From Lyophyllum atratum (Eukaryota > Basidiomycota > Agaricomycetes > Agaricales > Lyophyllaceae): a stretch of DNA of 64,000 nucleotides. The notes under the pieces were generated by a model, which made no database searches, had not been told where the DNA came from, and saw only the letters and a program-made list of their open reading frames with translations. A program made the position numbers and the translations under genes. This document shows positions 1-11,781 of this stretch, piece by piece. Location: positions 620,001-684,000 of the forward strand of contig JACGCN010000004.1 of the NCBI GenBank assembly GCA_014905825.1, given 5' to 3'. The number at the start of each line of letters is the position of its first letter. Position 1 is the stretch's first letter.

Positions 1-1591
1 GACTATAAATCAACAGACAGCGGAAACCTTTCAGACCAGACGGCCCCTTCTTCAAAGCTACCGTCCCCGATTCCGCCGCAGCCATCAGGTCACTGACTTA
101 GAAATACTCCATTGCTACTTTACCTCCCGTCTAGATCGTCGTTTAGTATGCTCATTCATTTTTGTACTGTACTGCAATTGCAAGCGGTCACAAAACGGGT
201 CCAAGGCAGTGGGTGCGTTCTAAATGTTCTCATATGGCGCCTGCCCTGGATGATACCCACATGATAGCTATATGATTTATCGCCATTTCATCTTACACCA
301 TCTTCGACCAGTAGGCTGTGTGGTAAACGATGGTAGGCCCTACTAGGCTGCTGATGAATTGAAAGTTCCTGAGCCGCATCACTCGGAATCGATCCAGCTG
401 AAGGTCACCTGTCATCGAGATTATCAGAGATTATCAGCTCTATGACTTACTTGACATTAACGCCCAAGGTCCTAATTCCAGTATCTGCACAAGGCTCGCT
501 TGGAGGCAAGTATTCTAATTATAGATGACGGCTGTGATTGCTTATTAAAGTTATGCTGTGAAGTATCTTTCATCATTCAGATAAGACCCTGTGCTATTCC
601 AGTTCTTACCCCAGATTTTACCCAGATGGCGTGGCAAGTCCCTTGCTTATTTCCCTTCTACAGCAGTACGAGTATAAGGGCAAGTGTCGCTCGCTGTCAA
701 ATCTTCACAGCAGTTTGATATTTCGTCCTTGCGGTACCCTGGGCATTACGCTACCGCCCGCTCCAAGTCTGGACCTCAGGCGCCGAAAGATGTATAGAAA
801 GCTGCTCGCTCCCTCGAGGTCTATCATGGTCTTCCCCTACCTCCTCCTCGGCCGTAGTTCCAATGCTACAAAGAAGGAGCTCACCTTGCTGCTCCGTCGA
901 CGCGGATACTCTTTCCGCACGTAAATGAGCCAACTCATCGCCTTTGTAAGGTATGCCTGACCCTTTTCTATTATAGTGATCGTGATCCTTCTATCCATCT
1001 TCACCGCTTGCGCGGTATGGTTCACCTGCCGAAGGCTTCAACAGCGGCGAATGTCTAAAAGATGGGTTCCTTACCAGCCTTGGGACGTGGCTTCGCTATC
1101 ACCCTGCAAGGACGCGGAATACCTTGCATGAGTCTCTCCGATGTCCTGCGGTATTCATTCACTCCAGGCATGCAGCTCCAAAGAGCAATCATCCACCCAA
1201 GTAGTAGGTGATGCCGAGAAAGGCTCCTTGAACGGTAGATATTCAATCAACCTTGTGTCCTCCAGATTCGGGCGCTCACGTTATATGGCCCCAGAAGCCC
1301 ATTCACTCGCGTACATACCGATACTCCTTCTCTACAGACCTCCTTCCATGGGGAATTTTTGACACCCTGCTTGCCGGTCATGCACTCGTCTCTTTCTCGC
1401 CTTTTGAGAAGCAACTATCATTCTTAACTTATTCTGTACCAAATCTCATTTGCCTGTTGATCGTATTTCAGTATGAGAATTATATATTCGATGTGATACC
1501 ACGGGCGATATTTCCATCAGACGCGAGTGCAACAATCGATCTCTTCATGGTAGCAACTCATCAACTGCTGTTCATGGAGGGGGCTCCGAGG
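1..1591. other. Left edge, no secure gene
   Basis: I see no recognisable protein here. A minus-strand open stretch from about 990 down to 751 encodes a hydrophilic, Glu/Arg-rich tail-like sequence (it includes ELAHLRAERVSAS) that could be a terminal exon. It is preceded in frame by a TAG at 991-993, so it would need an acceptor right there. The plus-strand open frame 1253-1612 matches no family I know and overlaps the 3' end of the tetraspanin gene by a few codons. Confidence 0.3.
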
Positions 1592-3367
1592 CTACACATC
1601 GGGTCGACCTAATTCTTTGAGGATATTATCTGCATCTGCCTTCACGTCCTTCCCACTCAAACGATACTGCTTGGGTGTTATGCCTCTTCCAAAAGTCTTC
1701 GTTAGATGATTGGCGCAGAGCAACGCAACAAAGATGTTAAGAATGTGCAGCAGGGCAAGTGCGAACGCGGCCGACCAGATCGTTGCAAGACTGTTCTGTT
1801 CAAATCGATAGAGCTTTCCTTTGCACCCGGGTAATGGAGAACGGGGATAACATTCACTGCTCGGGGTGGCCCCATGTAGCGCGCTATAGTATCCACAACA
1901 GTGCAGCGAATCTTGAATCAAGAGCCGGCCGAGCGGGGTATAGTATTGGCTCCACGAAAGGTTGAGTTTGCGGTCCAGCGAGAATGTTACTCTCTTGTAG
2001 CTGACATATCCTACCGCTAAAAGTGATACCAATGTAGGCCATAGGAGCAGGGTATACGCCGCAAGGATTGGGCGGGAGTTTAGGAAGGCACCGCAGATCC
2101 CGACGAGGGCTGTGAACACAGGATCGATGCCGTTAAGGTGATGATGATAAGAAGGTCGTTATCCGCGACGTACATGACATTCGCCTTGTCCGAAGCTGCA
2201 ATGATCATGGGCGTCAGTGTATGAATGCACCCCATACAAAGTAGTAGACTGACTTCCGAACCATGTCATTATTGCACAAACTAGACCAACCGCGCCATAT
2301 GAAAAGACGGATGACACAGAGAGAAGCAGGCACCATTTGGAAAGCGTCCGCGTCTGTTCATCGCCCATCTCAAGGCCCTGACCCTCTTCCATAGCCGCAA
2401 CGACGGCCTGAGACAATTCAGGGCCCATAGCTTCGTTCAGGCCGCCGCTGTAAAGGTCCACCTTTCGCATCGGTTCAGGTGGGGGCCATTTGTGAGTAAA
2501 CTTGGCCGTAGTCCCGATTGATGGAATGAGACAGTCGTGCCCAGAATCCACAGAAACAGTCGACGCGGTGCTGAGCGTCGAACGCAAACTCTGATCAGAT
2601 TCTACACGGACAGCCTGAGGGCGGCTGGACGCGGGAGGTGAGAACAAGAAAGATGTGGTGGGGATGTGGAAAGACATGAGTATAAGTCCTCTGGGTAGAA
2701 AAGAGCGGAAGGAGCCAGGGACGCGGCGGACATGCGAGCTGAGACCGGTAAAATATGGGGTAGGAAGGCGCTGAGTCTGTATCGCTGTCGTATCGGCTGA
2801 TCGAGACAGGTCAGAAGAGCTGCGCGAGACGGCTTGTGGACAAGGCGAGGTTAATGCAGTTGTCGGGCTTAACGACTCGATAGCGTTCCCATCCAAGTTA
2901 TGTTGAGGAACAGGGTAGTCGTTGAAGGTCGGGGCAAATGGCAAGACAGCGGACGGTACTAGGTCCTCCGAATGTGCAACGAGTAAAACTGTATGTTCGT
3001 TGGGTGGAGAACCTTCACTGTCTGAAGTTGTCGGGCTCAACGATTCGATAGCATTCCCATCCCAGTTATGTTGGGGAACAAGGTACTCGCTGAAGGTCGG
3101 GGCAAATGGCAAGACAGCGGACGGTACTAGGTCCTCCGCATGAGCTACGAGTAAAACCATATGTTCGTTGGCTGGAGAATCTTCACTGTCGAACTTGCTG
3201 AGCAGGCGTGCCTCTTCGTCTAGAACCGAGCTCTCCCTCGGTCGACCGCTTGACCGGCGGCGGATATTGCTTGAGGCTCTCTCTGGAATTCCGAGGGAGG
3301 GAGCACGGTACTGCATAGTAGCTCGATGTCGGTCGTTCGTTAGAGACAACCTGAAAATGTCAGCCAC
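1592..3367 (-). CDS. Fungal tetraspanin with long Ser-rich N-terminal extension (apparent frameshift)
   Basis: Four-transmembrane tetraspanin, expected at the plasma membrane or endomembranes as an organiser of protein assemblies. The N-terminal ~300 residues are a Ser/Thr/Pro-rich cytosolic extension containing two tandem 56-residue repeats. TM1 follows (motif KWCLLLSVSS). An intron at 2196-2253 (58 nt, gtcagt..ttgcag) leads to the TM2 region with VADNDLLIIITL, then GICGAFLNSRPIL, TM3, a large loop with the diagnostic HCCGYYS motif and further Cys residues, and TM4 (SAAFALALLHILNIFVALL). The exon-2 frame carrying ADNDLLIIITLTASIL and the frame carrying FTALVGICG differ by one base near 2117-2122, and no intron with proper borders reconciles them. 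ATG at 3314-3316 (MQYRAPS) is an equally good start. Family identification is firm; whether the allele is functional is uncertain. Confidence 0.85.
2861..3196 (-). repeat. Two in-frame 168-bp tandem repeats in the tetraspanin N-terminus
   Basis: The sequence starting at 2861 recurs at 3029, a period of exactly 168 bp or 56 codons, with roughly a dozen or more substitutions. Each unit encodes a segment with NEH-VLLVAH, EDLVPSAVLPFAPTF and GNAIESLSPTT. The period preserves the reading frame, and the differences between copies include several amino-acid changes, so the duplication is not brand new. Confidence 0.9.
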
Positions 3368-3668
3368 TAAGCAGGAGCGATGTCACCTACGGATTTCATC
3401 GAGGACCGTCAGCCCACGTCTTCAATCGAGTGAACAGTTTGAGGTTGGATATAAATCCAAGTCTAGTCCATATAAATATGCGGACGCTAGTACAATGTTC
3501 TGTGCGGGATTGGTGGGGAACGAGGTTAAGAGAAAAAAGATGCGACAAATATTAATGAATGTTGTTAATGTGCAAAAAAGAGTGGAATGCATGATATATG
3601 TGATATGCGGAATAGTCAAGCATGAAGTCCATCCAATAAGCTGACAAGGGCTGTCCAGGGTAATGAAT

Positions 3669-5049
3669 TTAGCTGTTTGAAGGGGAAAGTTCAAATGGGC
3701 AAGCAGCATCAGATATTTGAGTAGCTGCGTGGATTTCGGAAGGAAGGCCCAAAATGCCCATGTCGAGGACAAGGCGGAATTTGAGGGCTAATGCAGATGA
3801 CCATGAGCAGGTATACGTGGGAGGAATTAGCATTGCGTACGGTCACGTTTGCCCTCGACATAGAGCGTTTTGCTCTTGCATGCATTGTACCAATTCGCCC
3901 CTAGGAAGCACATCGAAAGATCAGAGGAGCTCATGAATGGAAGAGGCTGCACATACACGTCTGATCTGAAGCATTGGACGCGACATATGTGAAGTTTAGA
4001 GGAAGCAAGATCTCGGGGAAGGATCTCCCAGGAAGGGTCATCTTGTCGAAGCCACCCACTCCAACGAGTCTTTGGGTAGCAAGGTCGTAAACGCTCGCAC
4101 GGAGGTGCGTGAAGTGAACGGGTAGATAATTGCTGTCCGTGTTCACCTGAAGGGCTGCGAAGGCAGGGAAGGAAAAGTTCGCAGGCGCCCTATTGAAATA
4201 AGTCGGTATAGATGCATTCCACGCTCCTGTAGCGGCAACGACTGGTGTCTTATCGTTGAACGAGAATGCAGGAACTCGTGGTATCGTGAATCCGAGGATG
4301 ATAGCAGCACTGTGGATCATAGTTAGTATGAAGCAAATACGATGATTGGTACTGGGAGCTCACACAGCACATATGCCAAATAGAACGAAAACGAGGGTCT
4401 TCCTAGAGAAGTACTTCCCGCAGATGCCTCTCTCGCCCCGGTTCCACGCCTTGAATTTCTCATGCCGAGACTCCGCCTTTCTCTCCTTGCGTCCCGCCTT
4501 GGTCATCTCCCGCAGTTCCGCACGCCCCCACTCAGGTCCAAGGGCTGGAACAGTGACCATCTCAACGGGGTTCACAGCAGCGCTACCATCCTCTTCCTTA
4601 TTCGGTGTCGAGGGCGGCAGTTGGTGATACCTAGGTAGTATATGAGCTCCGTGGCATCACAAGGAGCGACTTCTGGCGCACCCTTTCTCTGTCTGACCAA
4701 AGGTAGTGCTATATCGAGGGCCAGTATTGTTGAAATCAGAATAAACGTCCCAGATGCCCTCTCCAACGTGGTTGGCCTCTTCCTCGTCCCGGCCGCCCTT
4801 CAACGGCTCCTCCCTGCCGGCATGGAAGAACGAGCCTCTGTTGTAGCCCGCGGTACCTTTACCGCCGTCGTTGAGGGGATCTGTACTTGTACGGGGAGCT
4901 TGCTCTGGATTGAAGAATGACGAAGCATCATCTCTGGGTCGCCCAGGCGGAGAAGTAGGCGGAAAGTCAGAGTTGAGCGCGTCTAGCGAGCTTTTGCGGC
5001 CTCCATAGAAAGAAGAGACGTTCGATTTGCGGTCATAGTCCATGGCCAC
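3669..5049 (-). CDS. Single-pass membrane protein with LEA2-like domain
   Basis: The likely product is a fungal type II membrane protein with a C-terminal LEA2 (NDR1-like) beta-sandwich domain outside the cytosol. The start (MAMDYDRKSNVSSFYGGRKS) opens a ~130-residue low-complexity cytosolic tail rich in Gly, Ser and Asp. A 51-nt intron (gtgcgcc..cctag, about 4632-4682) joins AAA-GG to G-TAT. A basic stretch then precedes TM helix KTLVFVLFGICAV, which continues across a second intron into SAAIILGFTIPRVPAFSFN. The extracellular domain carries NFTYVASNASDQT, and a last exon after ~3800 reads VLDMGILGLPSE..QISDAACPFELSPSNS before stop TAA at 3669-3671. The domain assignment rests on overall pattern rather than a catalytic motif. 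Function is unknown, and a role in membrane or cell-wall stress is only inferred. Confidence 0.75.
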
Positions 5050-5224
5050 AAGTCAGAATGAAGATGAGAGAAAAGAATAGAAAAGGAGTGTCAAGACCGC
5101 GGTGGGAAGGAAGTCACACTTGGGTCACCATGAATGCCGTCACTTAGCCCGGGCCGGGTCCAGATAGGGTATGCTCTAAATACATTGGGAATAAAGTAGT
5201 ATAGACTGCGTTCTACAAGACAAC

Positions 5225-6789
5225 TCAGTAGAAGCGACAACTGATCGGCTCTTTTCCGTCTACCAATCTCTTGTGTACGATATTACTCGTGAATGAGGAC
5301 CACTGAAGAAAGGTAAGTTAATCACGGATAGCCAAAGATGAAACAGCGACATACCCCATTGCCAATGAAGACGGCTGCCTTGCGGGCGATCTCCATGTCC
5401 ACAGCCATATTAACCTCCGTCTGTTCCTGATCCAATTCCAAGTCCTTGCTCGTCACAATGGTATGCCATCCGTCCTCCTTGAGCGTAGCCTTGAGCTGCT
5501 CAAGCCACTCGCCCTCCGCGTTCGTCAGCAGGAACAAAACATCCAGTGTCTTGTGTCCCTTCTTCGACTGCTTCAGGTAATCGTGCCGCGAGTCTCTGAC
5601 CTTGGCGACGATGTCGTCAAATGTAGGGAGGCAGTGCTCCAGGTATTTATTGATGTTCTCGGGCGTATTGTTGCCTTCCTCACCGCCCGGCGGGGGTGGG
5701 AACGCATCAGGCAATTCCTCCAACAAGTTCCAGCTGTAAAAGGTGGAATTCCACTTGGCGAGATGTAGACACGCCTCCTTAAAGTCTCCGCGGCGGGCGT
5801 GAACCGCAAGCATGCGATCATGGGGATCGCGAGAGACTGGGTGTGTAGGGCGCGGTCCTCGGGGCAAGAAAAGATAGGCGTTTCTCTCGACAGCCGATTT
5901 CACAATGGGTGAAGGTTCAAGGAGGCGGGACGTCGGTGACTTAGAGAAGCCGGGCCACAGAGACCGAACGCGATTGCTACCCCACAGCCAAAGGTCAAAT
6001 GTTTGGGGGTAGAAGTCCTTCTTATAGTGTTCGGGCTCGATTTCGATGCAGCGTTCTGGTGCGTGGAGGAGCAATTCCTTCCAATGGTCGAAAATCTCGT
6101 TACCCTCGGCCCAGCCAATGATAGGCTTGACTTCGCGTGTGTTGATGATTCGGCGTTCATGCTTTGGGCAGACAACATCGAACCACTGCTCAGAGATGGA
6201 GCGGGGGGCATCATCACCGACATCCCAGGGGCCGCCCGCAGAGGGACCAGAGATGATGGCGTTCAAGGGAGTGTGGGGAGGGAACTCGTGGTTGCGGAAC
6301 TTCGGCTTGGGCCAAGAATAATGGTCCTCCTTCCAAACGTATTGCTGGAAGACGTAAGCGCGGTTTGACTCGTATGCGAGGTGGGTATTCATCAATCTGG
6401 AGGACAGGTAAGTCAGTCAAGGAGTAGTTATCTGAAGGGAAAACTTAGTACATCTCGTTGAGAGCATTGTTCCATCCCAGCCTCTTCACCTGATTCGAAA
6501 ACTTCACGTAGCGGCCAGTTTTACCTTCAGGGAAGGGTAGGTCGAGGTTATGCTGCGGGAGTTCGCGCTCCCACTGCTTGAGCTTTTCCAAGGTCGGGGG
6601 CTCCTCCCAGTGTGTCTTGTTGGCAGGTTTTTTGTAGCCTGCAGAGCTGGTAACGCTTGCGGGGTGGGTGAGCAGGAAAACTACGATGATAACGACGCCG
6701 AAAAGGACCCAATAGTGGCGTCGACGGCTGCCACCTAATTGACCTGACGCTCGCCAGGCCGAAGAGGGTCTATCATTCCAGCCAGCCAT
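5225..6789 (-). CDS. Type II membrane glycosyltransferase, GDP-fucose O-fucosyltransferase-like
   Basis: The N-terminus (MAGWNDRPSS) has a short basic cytosolic tail and one signal anchor (HYWVLFGVVIIVVFLL), then a luminal catalytic region of about 420 residues. This layout fits a Golgi glycosyltransferase. Fungal proteins of this build belong to the GT65/GT68-like O-fucosyltransferase superfamily. Visible features include an RLGWNNALNEMY segment near the start of the domain and HARRGDFKEAC, the RRGDF-type loop that binds the sugar nucleotide. Introns: one near 6396-6444, and a last one with donor right after IGNG (gtatgtcgct..ttcttcag). The final exon (WSSFTSNIVH..SCRFY) ends at TGA 5225-5227. 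An upstream in-frame ATG at 6871-6873 would add 28 residues before the anchor; I prefer the downstream one. Acceptor protein unknown. Confidence 0.75.
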
Positions 6790-7294
6790 ACTGGGGGAGA
6801 GGGGTATAGTGGGGCAGACTAAGCTGTCGCTTTGTAAATTTCTTGCCAAACATCGCCAACAAATATCAATCATGGCTTCTCTCTCTTGGAGCCTATTGAA
6901 TATTGAATCCTGGTCTGGTGCTCGCTGTGCCTGCTCTCAGCTGTATGTTTCATTCAAGGCTTCTCCAATTGTAAAGATAATCTAGGATAAGCCTCGCTGG
7001 CCCATCCTACTCGAGCTGCTTTCAACTCGTCATACCAACAACGGCGCGTTTTACCCGCGTGCGGTCCACAGAATGCGCAGCAGCAAAATTTCCTCACAAC
7101 AGCATCAGTTGATGCATGGACTATACAATTATTACGGTAGATCCCACTGGCAACGATAAATATCTCCACCATCAGTAAATCATGGAAAACCTCATTTGGC
7201 CTCGTACTTCTCACGCTGATTTTATCCACTCACAAGTCGTTATGAGGCGGCCATCAGGTTCAGACGACCTCGTGAGGCGCAAAAAATATTGCTT

Positions 7295-7434
7295 CGTCTT
7301 GTGATTTAGGTAGCAGGTTATTCTGCCCCCATCATCCTCGCGCAAGATTTTCTCTAAATTATAACGTCTTGTGATTTGGGTATCAGGTTATTCTGCCCCC
7401 ATAATCCTCGCGCAAGATTTTCTTTAGATCATGA
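7295..7434. repeat. 70-bp tandem repeat, two copies
   Basis: The sequence from cgtcttgtgattt at 7295 recurs at 7365 with a period of 70 bp and only a few mismatches. Both units contain the gttattctgcccccat and cctcgcgcaagattttct blocks. Confidence 0.9.
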
Positions 7435-8027
7435 TTATATATAAGTCGTGCACAATAATGTCCGACACTCGTGAGTGACATATCAGATCAGAACGCGTCT
7501 TACGCTGCGGGTGGTGTATCTTTCAGTGACCTCGACATGAATGAATTAACATCATTTCTTGAGTTTATCATACTCCGGCACTTTTATTCAAGAAGGCACG
7601 CAAGATAAGCAAGAAAACAAGTACAATCATTTCTAAATTCCATGTACGGGGTACATAGTCAACATATCTTGGTGGACCAATATGATATCGAGCAATGATC
7701 TCAAGCTCCTTTGAAAACACAATACGTAGGATTGACCTTCCTGAGGCATGTAGTTCAACAGCAAGATCATTGCCTCTGAGAATTCTTTAAAGTTCAAACA
7801 ACGTGAACCTGAGATCCTGCGTTCAATTCCCTAAGATGCCATGTGTGAATCCCTGAGCTATTTATATATTATAAGTTTGAGTTGTGTAGTACTGAGTCAT
7901 ATAAGAATCCAAAACGTACATGATCACTGGGATAATAGGAAGGCGATGAAATCGTTTTAACTTTTACGGATCCGAGCCTCTACAATCTCATGAAATAAAT
8001 GCGAGCTAACGCAGAACCATGAGGGCT

Positions 8028-8087
8028 GACAATATTTTATTGAAAGTGCAAGGACATGACAAGATTTTATTAAAAGTGCAAGGAATT
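8028..8087. repeat. 30-bp direct tandem repeat
   Basis: Two imperfect 30-bp units (gacaatattttattgaaagt and gacaagattttattaaaagt, each followed by gcaagga) lie head to tail upstream of the GH16 gene. Confidence 0.8.
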
Positions 8088-8514
8088 GCTCAATCGAGGC
8101 TGCCTCGAGAGCGGTCAACTGGGAGTGCGAGGCGATCAAAACCTTTTGTTGGATCGTACTGCTCGCAACCAACTCACACCCGGATCGTGAGCAAGTTTAC
8201 AAATTGTACCGGCTCATCGGAAAATCCAGAATTTAGTGATGACTAAGCGGTCTGCTATCCACTTTAGTGCTGATGAAACCACCCGAAGCAACCGAAGTCT
8301 ACCTCTTTATGCTATCTACGCGAGCCGCGATGCCAAAGAGGTTTCCACATCTCGCCTCCACGGAAGTTCTGAATATGTGGTGTCTCCTCGAGGCTTCTAT
8401 TTTTACGTCATGTCTGGACCAACTTTCCCATAATAGCTTGGTGGTGGCATCAGCATCTCTTGACGCGCAGCAACTAGCCTTTGTTTCCGGCACCCACCAC
8501 GCCTAGAGTAACAA

Positions 8515-10061
8515 ATGCGGCCCACTGCTCAATCCCTCCTCACCGTTCTCGCCACTAGTCTCCCGCTCTTTACTCCTGCTACAGCCACCAGCTACGACAT
8601 CGTGAAAGAATATGCAGGCTCGACGTTCTTCAACGACTGGACTTTCTATAACAACTGTGCGCCCAACTCTTCATGCCGCTTGCACTAACGCTAACTGCGA
8701 AAAACAGTCGACAACCTCACCAACGGAGATACCATGTCAGTGTTTCGAATACCTTCGACTGCAGATCTTGCTTTCCATTGACAATCCTTGCCAGTTTCGT
8801 GTCTGCCTCCGTCGCGGCGTCCGCTAAGCTCGCCTTCGTCGATCCCGCCACCAACCACGCCATAATCAAGGTTGACAATACGTCTATAGTTCCTTTCAAT
8901 GAAAAGCGAAACACCGTTCGCATCTCTACAAACGATCGCTATGGCCTCGGAAGCGTTTGGGTAGCAGATATGCTCCATATACCTTACGGAGTGAGTAACT
9001 TCCCACAACACCTCGTCTTTAATGCTGATCATCCTCGCGTATAGTGTTCAGTGTGGCCTGCATGGCAAGCCCCTGTCCAATTTACTTTGTCGCCCAACTG
9101 ACTTGCTTATTCTTTTAGGTGGTCTCAAGCCCCAGACTGGCCGATCGGAGGGTAATTGCCTATATTCTGCCTTCACTCGTACCCGTTGATTGAATGTCTA
9201 TGTCCATCTAGTGAAATCGACACTTTGGAGGGTGTTAACCTCCAGACAAACAACCGAATGGGACTGCACACTGAACCCGGTTGCACCGTCGTGAACCCAT
9301 CACAGGCCTCGACTTCCACTCAACTCTCGGCCGACTGTTCTGACCTCGCCAACAATAATCAAGGCTGCATCGTGACCGACGGAAACACCGCCTCCTACGG
9401 CCAAGGCTTCGCAGCCGCAGGCGGAGGCGTATGGGTGACCGAATTTGCCTCTAGCGGTATCTCGTAAGTACGCCTACTTCATTGCTATTCTTCACGACGC
9501 TGACGCATCTCCGTTCCAAGGATCTGGTTCTACCCGCGTGCAAACGTTCCCAGCTCCATCACCTCCAACGCTACAGCCATCGACACCTCGACACTTGGAA
9601 CCCCCGTCGGGAACTGGCCCACAACAGGCTGCAAGATGGAGCAGTTCTTTGAGCCCCAGAATCTCATCTTCGACATCACACTTTGCGGTGGTGAGTCTCC
9701 GCCATGCCATCCCTTCCTATCATTTCACTAAATCTACCTCTACGTGGTAGACTTTGCTGGCGCCCCTGTCATCTTCAACCAAACATGCAGTGGCGTCTGC
9801 TACAACGACTACGTCCTCGGCAACGGGTCCAACTACGCCAACGCCTACTTCGAAGTTGCGTCCGTTCGCATATACAGCAGCAACGGCACAAACAACATCA
9901 TCAAAGGCGGCAGCAGCAGCAGTGGAAATGGGAACACTGGTAACACAAATGGCAACAGTACTACCACGCCTGGTGGAAATGGCGCTAGGGCCGCCCAGCA
10001 CAATCTGATGACGCTGGCGCTCTTGCTCAGTGTCGGGGCCATGGCGCTTCTGTTCAGGTAA
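8515..10061 (+). CDS. Secreted GH16 endo-beta-glucanase, probably GPI-anchored
   Basis: Glycoside hydrolase family 16 protein that cleaves beta-1,3 or beta-1,3/1,4 glucans; likely extracellular, acting on plant, algal or its own wall glucans. It starts with a signal peptide (MRPTAQSLLTVLATSLPLF). The catalytic signature EIDTLE lies in WWSQAPDWPIGGEIDTLEG, with both acidic catalytic residues present. Later segments GVWVTEF, IWFYPRANVPSSI and NWPTTGCKMEQFF fit the fungal GH16 fold. The C-terminus has a Gly/Ser/Asn/Thr linker, then a hydrophobic tail (NLMTLALLLSVGAMALLF) suited to a GPI anchor. There are at least six introns: after FYNN, in GDTI, after HIPYG, in PAW, after IGG and in GIS, with another after TLCG. 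The intron at 9065-9118 is GC..AG, which alone restores PAWWSQ in frame. Confidence 0.9.
9065..9118 (+). other. Non-canonical GC-AG intron in the GH16 gene
   Basis: The exon ends ..CCTGCATG and the intron runs gcaagccc..ttcttttag before G-TGG-TCT. No GT donor nearby gives the conserved W-W-S-Q frame, whereas the GC donor with its gcaag consensus does. Length is 54 nt, like its neighbours. Confidence 0.75.
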
Positions 10062-10431
10062 TGGACTCGCCTGCTATTGGACAGATGGGATGACATCCTT
10101 TATCATATCCGATTACCACATTTCCTATGGATTCACATTACTAGACTGTTGACGCTACCATGTACCTCCTTCGTGTCTTTTGCGGGCGAACATCCGACGC
10201 ATTTCCTAAAAATTAACCAACCCTGGATCATGTTTAAAGCACATGTTTTAGAGCCTCTAGCTAATCAGTAGGTACGGTACCACTGCATGATGCCAGTTAG
10301 GTGACGCTCCCGTCCTGTGCCTACCTCCGAAGCTTCAAGGCTGATATCGAGCACCGCATTTCCGCCTCCTCGGCCAGCTCTCTCTGTCTCTAGTAAACCA
10401 CCACCGACTTCCCAAAAGCCTTCTCAATGCC

Positions 10432-11781
10432 TTATACGCCAGCCATCTGAACATCGCCATCATCAGCCGCGTCGTCTGCAGTCAACAGCGCCTCCGCTGC
10501 TTTCCGCAGATTCACAAGTTTTTGTCGCATGATCTGGATCGCCTCCGGCAGCAGGCGCTCCGGCGCATACGGACCCTCAGATTCTATGCTGACTGAAGAG
10601 CAACGTAGATTAGCACACCAAGGAAAAAATAGACGGGAGTAAGGCCTACATAGGAAATGATCCCGTATGCGACTCAGCTCAACCGCATCCGAGAATTCGG
10701 GATGGCGCAATACCTCCCTGCTGACCGTATCCTTGCGGACGTTGTACTCATCGACGCTCACTTCCTTCGTTCGAGGGTTGATGTTGATAACGCCCGGCGC
10801 GAAGCAATTTTGGAACTTCTCGGCGAGGTGAGGAGGGATCGGCTTTTTGATGATAATATGTGGGAGAAGGCGATATGACGCGGTAGCTAGAAAATCGATG
10901 TCAAGCAGGTCAATAAGGGGCATCTTGGTTTGGACTTACCGACTGGACTGAATTTCGCGTGGTCCTTCCCTACACCCTTCACTGCATGTAGTTCCATCTC
11001 AACGGCCTGGCCGGGTCTTAGCTTCGCAAGCACGATGTTAGGATTCGTCGGCGCAGGTGGGTTGGCGGCGAAGACCTCGGCTTGTTCTCCGGCTGGTTCC
11101 CAGGTGAGATGCGACGAGAGGAGTTCGTGCCTTATGTAGAGTTCGGCAGGGTCGATGCTGCCTTTCGGTGAACCCGGATTGCGTTCGCAAAGGGCCTTGA
11201 GCTTAAAAACTACCGTGTTGCGGTCCGTCGCCTGGTTGCTCGCTGTACGAGGGTAAGTTCGCGGTACACGAAGATTCTATAGAGCACGGACCGTCCCGCA
11301 TTTCTACCAGCGCCGGATCGATATTCAACGGAATGAGTCCGATACGATGGGCGAGCACCTCGTCCTGAATCACGCTCGTGTTATCCCACACGTATACATG
11401 TTCTATGCACACAGTCGGCACCTATGCCGGATGAGTGCTGACCCCTTCGAGTATTGTGAATGCAGCGCACCTCCGCCATAAGTATCCGACGAAACGCATT
11501 CGCGATTGACGCATCCACCCCGACGAGATCGAACTCTATAGATCGTTGTGACAGCCGTTGCACCTTGACTTTCAAATTCTACCCTTGCAAAAAGGATGCT
11601 CAGTCAACAAATGCACAGAACTCAGCTAATTTTCGCGACGCACCTCTTGAAACTTGGCTAAATTCCACGAATGGTCTTCGTCAGGATAGTGACCTGGGTA
11701 ATCTGTACTTGATACATCGGTGATCCGCTCAGCATGCACCCCTACCAGTCTCCTCGGGTCGATTGCTTTGCGAGAGGTCAT
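10432..11781 (-). CDS. RPC40: DNA-directed RNA polymerase I and III subunit AC40
   Basis: AC40 is shared by RNA polymerases I and III. It pairs with AC19 to form the alpha-like assembly platform in the nucleus and nucleolus. The first exon ([31 protein letters not shown]) is followed by an intron ending ..gggtag. Next comes the alpha-type dimerisation motif: [22 protein letters not shown], of which [10 protein letters not shown] is the family hallmark. Then follow [20 protein letters not shown] and [11 protein letters not shown], the central insert region with [10 protein letters not shown], and the C-terminal half ([42 protein letters not shown]). It has at least five exons, and the length of ~360 residues fits the family. 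The gene is tail-on to GH16 (convergent) and its start lies 166 bp from the end of the epoxide hydrolase gene. Confidence 0.9.

Larger units (their letters stand above)
6790..8514. other. Intergenic region between divergent genes
   Basis: This holds the divergent promoter regions of the fucosyltransferase-like gene and the GH16 gene. I find no convincing coding sequence. It contains the 70-bp and 30-bp tandem repeats listed separately. A 91-codon minus-strand open frame at 6954-7229 has no recognisable features. Confidence 0.6.
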
